Of a DNA stretch of 64,000 nt, positions 60,109-64,000 are shown piece after piece. The DNA comes from Daphnia pulex (taxonomy: Eukaryota > Arthropoda > Branchiopoda > Diplostraca > Daphniidae): positions 13,938,974-14,002,973 of the forward strand of contig NC_060024.1 in NCBI RefSeq assembly GCF_021134715.1, read 5' to 3'. The position numbers were made by a program, and so were the translations under genes. The notes under the pieces were generated by a model. The model searched no databases. It was given only the letters and a program-made list of their open reading frames with translations, and had not been told where the DNA came from. Within the stretch, counting starts at the first letter, position 1. The number at the start of each line of letters is the position of its first letter.

Positions 60109-60607
60109 CAACCAAATTACACTAACCAAATAATCAAAAAATTATCAGTTAAACAAAATAAATGCATAATCTTATTTAAAAAACCGAAAAATGCATTTTC
60201 TGTTCACATTTACTTAGTTAAAAACTCACAGATCCTCCCCAACTCTCTCTATTTAAAATTAGGCGCTTAGGATGCAGCGTTGCCATTTTCACAATTTACT
60301 GAAATTTCGTAAAATTTCTTACACACCGACGTCTGATGGCCCCAAGGCCCCAGATTATGACGTCTGTCTGTCGGAAACTAAATAAAGTTGATATCCCTCT
60401 ATTTTTTAAGATATAATTTGGGCTTGCTAAACAAAGTTGATTTTTTTACCGTTCACGCCGATTTCGGGATCGCGTCACGCTTGAACGCCCCGGCCGCCAG
60501 TCGACAGACGTGGCTTTTCGTGTGTGTCATACCCCCCCTAACCACATTTTAGCCTCAAACCTTTTGCTAAACAAAAATCATTTTTTGGTCACCCAGCTCC
60601 CAGACTA

Positions 60608-62251
60608 TTAGTGACGGTTGACAAACGAAATTAAACTGGACGGCAGGTCGTCGAATGGGATTCCATGCCGGCTCACGACTTGGGCAGCTAAACATGTGAG
60701 GGGCCGCACTTTATGAATCAGTCTTTGAAGGTAAACATTTGAGATCCCATTTTCAGTCAGTTCTTTTTCCTTGAGTTTAAATAAGTCCAAAGCTGTTATG
60801 CCCTCATCATCAGGCTGGTCGATATGAGCATCAGAGTCCAACAGCAACTGGATTGCGTCTGTGATGTTGGTCGACCAGTGCTCCCATCCAATACTGGCCA
60901 GGACGTGAAGGGACGTCATTCCGTTGGACGAGGTGGCCCTTGGGTCGACTCCGAGTTCCAGTAACAATTTCATGACGTTAAGATGAAAGAGTTTTGTTGT
61001 TATTGAGCAGGTGCAGCAGGCAAGATGAAGGAGATTGCCCTGGCCGACTCTGTTGAATCTGTAATCGGTTCGAATGAAATGGTAAAGAGTCCGCTTGAAT
61101 CGGTGAGTTTCTTGTTCGTTCAGTGTTGGAAGTATTTCCGTCAAAATTTCGATCTGGTCGAAAATCAACAAATCCAGCTCGTTTCCATCATCTTCCCTGT
61201 AATTAGCCGATCGCAGCTTGACGTTGTGCTCCAAGGTATATTCCATTACGGTCATAATATTGGCGAAGGTGAACTCTTCTCTGTCGGAGCTTGGCAGGTC
61301 CATGAGCTCGATGAAACTTCCAACCAGGATTTCAATTACCTTGATGATCATACTGTTGACAAATGGATCGTCCCATTCTTCGAGTCCTTGGAACTGACCC
61401 ATCATGTACATGCCGATGCTGATGGCTCGATTGAACTGCCTTTCGTCGTGGAATGTATCGGCGTATTCGCACAAATGGACGAGGATATATTTATGTTGCT
61501 CAGGATCGGATTGATGCGACATCCTCTGACTGACTAACAAGGCCTGAGTGTAGAGATGCAATTCAGGGTAGCCAAAATCAAAGTTTAGCTGGGCTTCCAG
61601 TTGGTCGAGGTGTTCCAGAGTCGTGAATTCGGAAGTGAAGCCCATCGCCTTGGCCAAAAGAGACGAGGATTGAGGGGGAATTACTTTGGGGATCGCCGGT
61701 TCTCCATCGACTGTCATATGACGAAGTCTCGTGGCTTCTTTCCAGATAGAAATGGCGTACGTCGAGGAATCCATGCTGTAGAAAACGTAGGCGGCTCCCA
61801 TCAATTCCAGCGCATCGATTTTATCCTCTCGACGGATTGTACTCGACTTGATTCCCTCCATGTCGGCGATGACTTTATCCAATTGTCCCTGTTCGACGGC
61901 GATAAATGCATCGACAATGTCCGCCTGGCGACTTATGATGGCTGCGCACAGAGGTGAGATATTGTAATATTTGGTTCCGTTCCACTCAAAAGCGCCGTGA
62001 CATCCCGTAACATCGACTCCGAAATTGGCTATCAGATATGCGACGACATTAAAACACTCGTGACGGATCGCGGTCATCATGGGGGAAATTCCCTGTTCGT
62101 CGACTGACGTAGCTAGTACTTTTGCCATTTCAGGTCCTTGAATGGCAAGTATTTCGTTCATTTCAGTTATCGATTCCGATATCACTGCTGCAAGAAAGAT
62201 GGATTGCAAAACTCTCCAATCATCATCTGAGGTGTCCATTTTGATTTTCAA
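60608..62251 (-). CDS. FEM1-like ankyrin-repeat protein (cullin-2 substrate receptor family), intronless
   Basis: A single uninterrupted frame of 547 residues; the ATG at 62251 is followed by a second at 62239. Residues about 20-130 hold degenerate ankyrin repeats. Then comes the FEM1-type core (KIDALELMGAAYVFYSMDSS, RLRHM, and a helical TPR-like stretch RQFNRAISIGMYMMG), a second ankyrin block (GNLLHLACC, NGMTSLHVLA, DEGITALDLF), and a VHL/BC-box-like end (PLTCLAAQVV). Known: FEM1 proteins recruit targets bearing C-terminal degrons to CUL2-elongin B/C ligases. Human FEM1B has about 627 residues; here the N-terminal ankyrin block that binds degrons is about 80-100 residues shorter, so the specificity may differ. 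No introns in an intron-rich region suggests a retrocopy. Its TAA stop lies two bases from the end of the 57840-60605 element, so its 3' UTR must lie in that element. Confidence 0.85.
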   Translation of the reverse strand: MKIKMDTSDDDWRVLQSIFLAAVISESITEMNEILAIQGPEMAKVLATSVDEQGISPMMTAIRHECFNVVAYLIANFGVDVTGCHGAFEWNGTKYYNISPLCAAIISRQADIVDAFIAVEQGQLDKVIADMEGIKSSTIRREDKIDALELMGAAYVFYSMDSSTYAISIWKEATRLRHMTVDGEPAIPKVIPPQSSSLLAKAMGFTSEFTTLEHLDQLEAQLNFDFGYPELHLYTQALLVSQRMSHQSDPEQHKYILVHLCEYADTFHDERQFNRAISIGMYMMGQFQGLEEWDDPFVNSMIIKVIEILVGSFIELMDLPSSDREEFTFANIMTVMEYTLEHNVKLRSANYREDDGNELDLLIFDQIEILTEILPTLNEQETHRFKRTLYHFIRTDYRFNRVGQGNLLHLACCTCSITTKLFHLNVMKLLLELGVDPRATSSNGMTSLHVLASIGWEHWSTNITDAIQLLLDSDAHIDQPDDEGITALDLFKLKEKELTENGISNVYLQRLIHKVRPLTCLAAQVVSRHGIPFDDLPSSLISFVNRH

Positions 62252-62748
62252 GTAGGTTTCGAACTAGTTGATAAAAGTTCTGATAAATGTTCATCCCATT
62301 CCTCAGTCTTATATAGACTTGCGAGGATTTTTTTGGTGAGCAACTCAGTTCTGTCAAAGAATTTCATTTTTATCTTTCGACGGTTTTACGATTCATTAGA
62401 ATTTATTTTTGCATCGAATTTAATTGAATTAAGCGCAGATTGTTCAGTTGTCTCCATTGCAATAATTTTGTGTTATGAATTTCGTATTTAGGTTTCTTTT
62501 CTTTGCCTTATGGCTCTTTTCGAAAATGGGCGCCGTGTTCGTTGCGGTTCCTTTAGCTGTTCCTAGGTGGCCATTGTTGTTTTACAGCAGACGCATACGG
62601 CCGAACGTCATACCTCTGTCTTCAGTGCAATGCCCGTGACGTATCGGAGCGGGACTCTTTATCGGTCTCAATGACACGCATTAATAGAATTATTTGTCAT
62701 TTTTACTAATGAATTTAAATGAAAAAAGTCTAATAGAATTGCAATAAT
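62252..62748. other. Divergent promoter region, FEM1-like / mannosidase II
   Basis: Holds the upstream regions of both genes. It contains a 54-codon open frame (62475-62639) with a hydrophobic start, listed separately. Confidence 0.4.
62475..62639 (+). CDS. Possible short secreted peptide (54 codons) or uORF
   Basis: ATG at 62475, stop TGA at 62637-62639. It begins MNFVFRFLFFALWLF, a signal-peptide-like hydrophobic stretch, and continues with an Arg-containing FYSRRIRPNV segment with a dibasic site. It could be an upstream ORF in the 5' UTR of the mannosidase gene, a small secreted peptide, or chance. No supporting homology known to me. Confidence 0.2.
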   Translation: MNFVFRFLFFALWLFSKMGAVFVAVPLAVPRWPLLFYSRRIRPNVIPLSSVQCP

Positions 62749-64000
62749 ATGCGGATCAGGAAAACTAGTCTACTTTTTGGTCTGAGTTGCTTGATTGTTT
62801 TTGGGTGCATTGTGTTATTGTTGGGCAAAAACAAGAATTTGGCCGGTGACGATCAGGTAAACACCATCACAAGATCATACCACGGTTTTACTCCAACTTA
62901 AATTTTTTATGCAGAATGATGTTGACGATTTGGAGAAGAAGGTGAAGAAACTGGAACAGGACTTGAAGAGAAATTATGAGATTGTACAAAAGATTGGTAA
63001 ATCTGTCTCTGATCTCCTCAAAGATTCACCCACCCAAGATGAAGATCCTCTTAAAGACAAAATTATCCAACCAGTTTTGAAAAATTTGGTTGGCAGTTCA
63101 GCAGCGAATGATTGCTCGTTTGTTGAGAAACCCCCCCTGCAACCCAACGTGCAGATGCTCGACGTGTACAGCAAGTTGAAATTCGACAATCCAGATGGTG
63201 GTGTTTGGAAGCAGGGCTGGGACATCCAGTACGATGAAAGCCAATTCTCTGCGCAGAACAAACTTAAAGTATTTGTGGTTCCACATTCTCACAATGACCC
63301 AGGGTATATATGAGTCCATTCATCAATTTGTTAGAAAACTGCCTCCAATTTGTTTATTTTATTGCAGGTGGATCAAGACATTTCAGAAGTATTATGAAGA
63401 TCAGACCAGACACATTTTGAATAACATGGTCCGGAAGGTGAGCGAAAAAGACAATCGCAAATTCATCTGGGCAGAAATTTCGTACTTGGATTTTTGGTGG
63501 AAAGAATCTGATCAAGAAAGTAGGGATAAATTAAAACAGTTGGTGGACAACGGACAGATCGAGATCGTTACGGGTGGCTGGGTGATGAACGACGAGGCCA
63601 ATACGCACTACTACGCCATGATCGAGCAACTGACGACCGGTCACGAGTGGCTCAAACAGAAACTGGGCTTCTCACCCACCAACGGATGGGCAATTGACCC
63701 TTTTGGTATGTCCAGCAGTATGGCCTATCTGCTTAAAAGAAGCGGTCTCGAAAATATGGTCATTCAACGTGTTCACTATGCCATCAAGAAAGCCATGTCA
63801 GCCAAAAAGAACTTGGAATTCCGCTGGCGGCAAAATTGGGGTAAGCTAAACTATAACAACATGTTATGGAATTTTATTTTAAAATTCAATTTCCATTGTG
63901 TTTTCTGCAGATCGCGATGGACAGACTGATATGCTCTGTCACATGATGCCGTTTTACAGCTACGACGTGCCACACACTTGCGGTCCTGACCCGAAAATTT
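62749..64000 (+). CDS. Golgi alpha-mannosidase II (GH38), 5' part, cut by window end
   Basis: Four exons visible: 62749-62856, 62915-63303, 63368-63840, 63911 to beyond 64000; about 353 residues so far. Short basic cytosolic end (MRIRKT), one membrane anchor (about residues 7-28), a coiled-coil-like stem ([16 protein letters not shown]), then the GH38 catalytic domain: [10 protein letters not shown] with zinc ligands His and Asp, and [15 protein letters not shown] carrying the Asp nucleophile. This is a type II membrane enzyme of the medial Golgi that trims two mannoses from GlcNAcMan5GlcNAc2 in N-glycan maturation (family knowledge). It matches the Golgi class II rather than lysosomal enzymes because of the anchor and stem. 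The remaining about 750 residues lie outside the window. ATG chosen because it gives the anchor. Confidence 0.93.

Larger units (their letters stand above)
57840..60605. mobile_element. 2.77-kb transposon-like element with very long inverted arms
   Basis: Left arm 57840-58589 (plus 58841-58878) is almost identical to the reverse complement of the right arm 59823-60605. The left arm carries an extra about 250 bases (58590-58840). The ends are GTCTGGGAGCTGGG and its complement, with TA flanking both ends (57838-57839 and 60606-60607), compatible with TA target-site duplication. The 944-base centre (58879-59822) codes no recognisable transposase. Each arm carries the same outward-reading 67-codon basic open frame. 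It fits a non-autonomous foldback-type DNA element of TA-target specificity; the superfamily is unassigned. The very high arm identity suggests recent insertion or continued arm conversion. Confidence 0.85.

Noticed and set aside
1-64000. tRNA, rRNA genes, CRISPR arrays, operons
   Set aside because: None recognised by eye; the gene structure is that of an animal nuclear genome, so CRISPR and bacterial operon signals are not expected.

Overview
The window looks like genomic DNA of a cladoceran crustacean, most probably Daphnia. This is an inference from gene content and structure: animal genes (TRPM channel, amphiphysin, Golgi alpha-mannosidase II, FEM1, THAP proteins) are cut into many short exons by compact GT-AG introns, mostly 55-80 bases, with dense gene packing and tandem gene families. 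All exon models were built by hand from reading frame, splice dinucleotides and phase. Every complete model sums to an intact frame, but none has been tested against transcripts.

Layout. 0.5-6.9 kb (+): a complete kinase-less TRPM channel. 8.0-10.5 kb (+): a GON4L/YY1AP1-like nuclear protein with an N-terminal BED-type zinc finger. 11-16.5 kb: no convincing gene; two arms of about 1.1 kb in inverted orientation enclose a minisatellite and a 519-base hairpin element. 17.1-46.9 kb: an accessory region of two interleaved families, six secreted CUB-like proteins (+) and five leucine-rich-repeat proteins (-), with a CUB-like relic. 48.2-53 kb (+): amphiphysin. 54.6-55.4 kb (+): a small orphan secreted protein. 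55.6-57.5 kb (-): one C-terminal half with two alternative THAP zinc-finger starts. 57.84-60.6 kb: a 2.77-kb mobile-element-like inverted repeat with arms of about 0.75 kb. 60.6-62.3 kb (-): an intronless FEM1-like gene whose stop codon touches that element. 62.7 kb to the end (+): the 5' part of Golgi alpha-mannosidase II, cut by the window edge.

The CUB/LRR array is the part most worth attention. CUB genes point right and LRR genes point left, giving convergent pairs. A block running from just upstream of the CUB gene at 27.05 kb into the last exon of a CUB gene was tandemly duplicated. The junction near 36.21 kb truncates one CUB gene and leaves the next one starting five bases after its stop codon, without a visible promoter. 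The second copy then lost about 2.5 kb by recombination between two LRR genes, leaving a mosaic LRR gene. The CUB tails share a repeated short PW..LKS motif and a basic-hydrophobic C-terminus. The LRR proteins begin with a sequence that fits an elongin BC-box, as does the C-terminus of the FEM1-like protein, so cullin-2 ubiquitin-ligase receptors are a plausible theme; this is inference.
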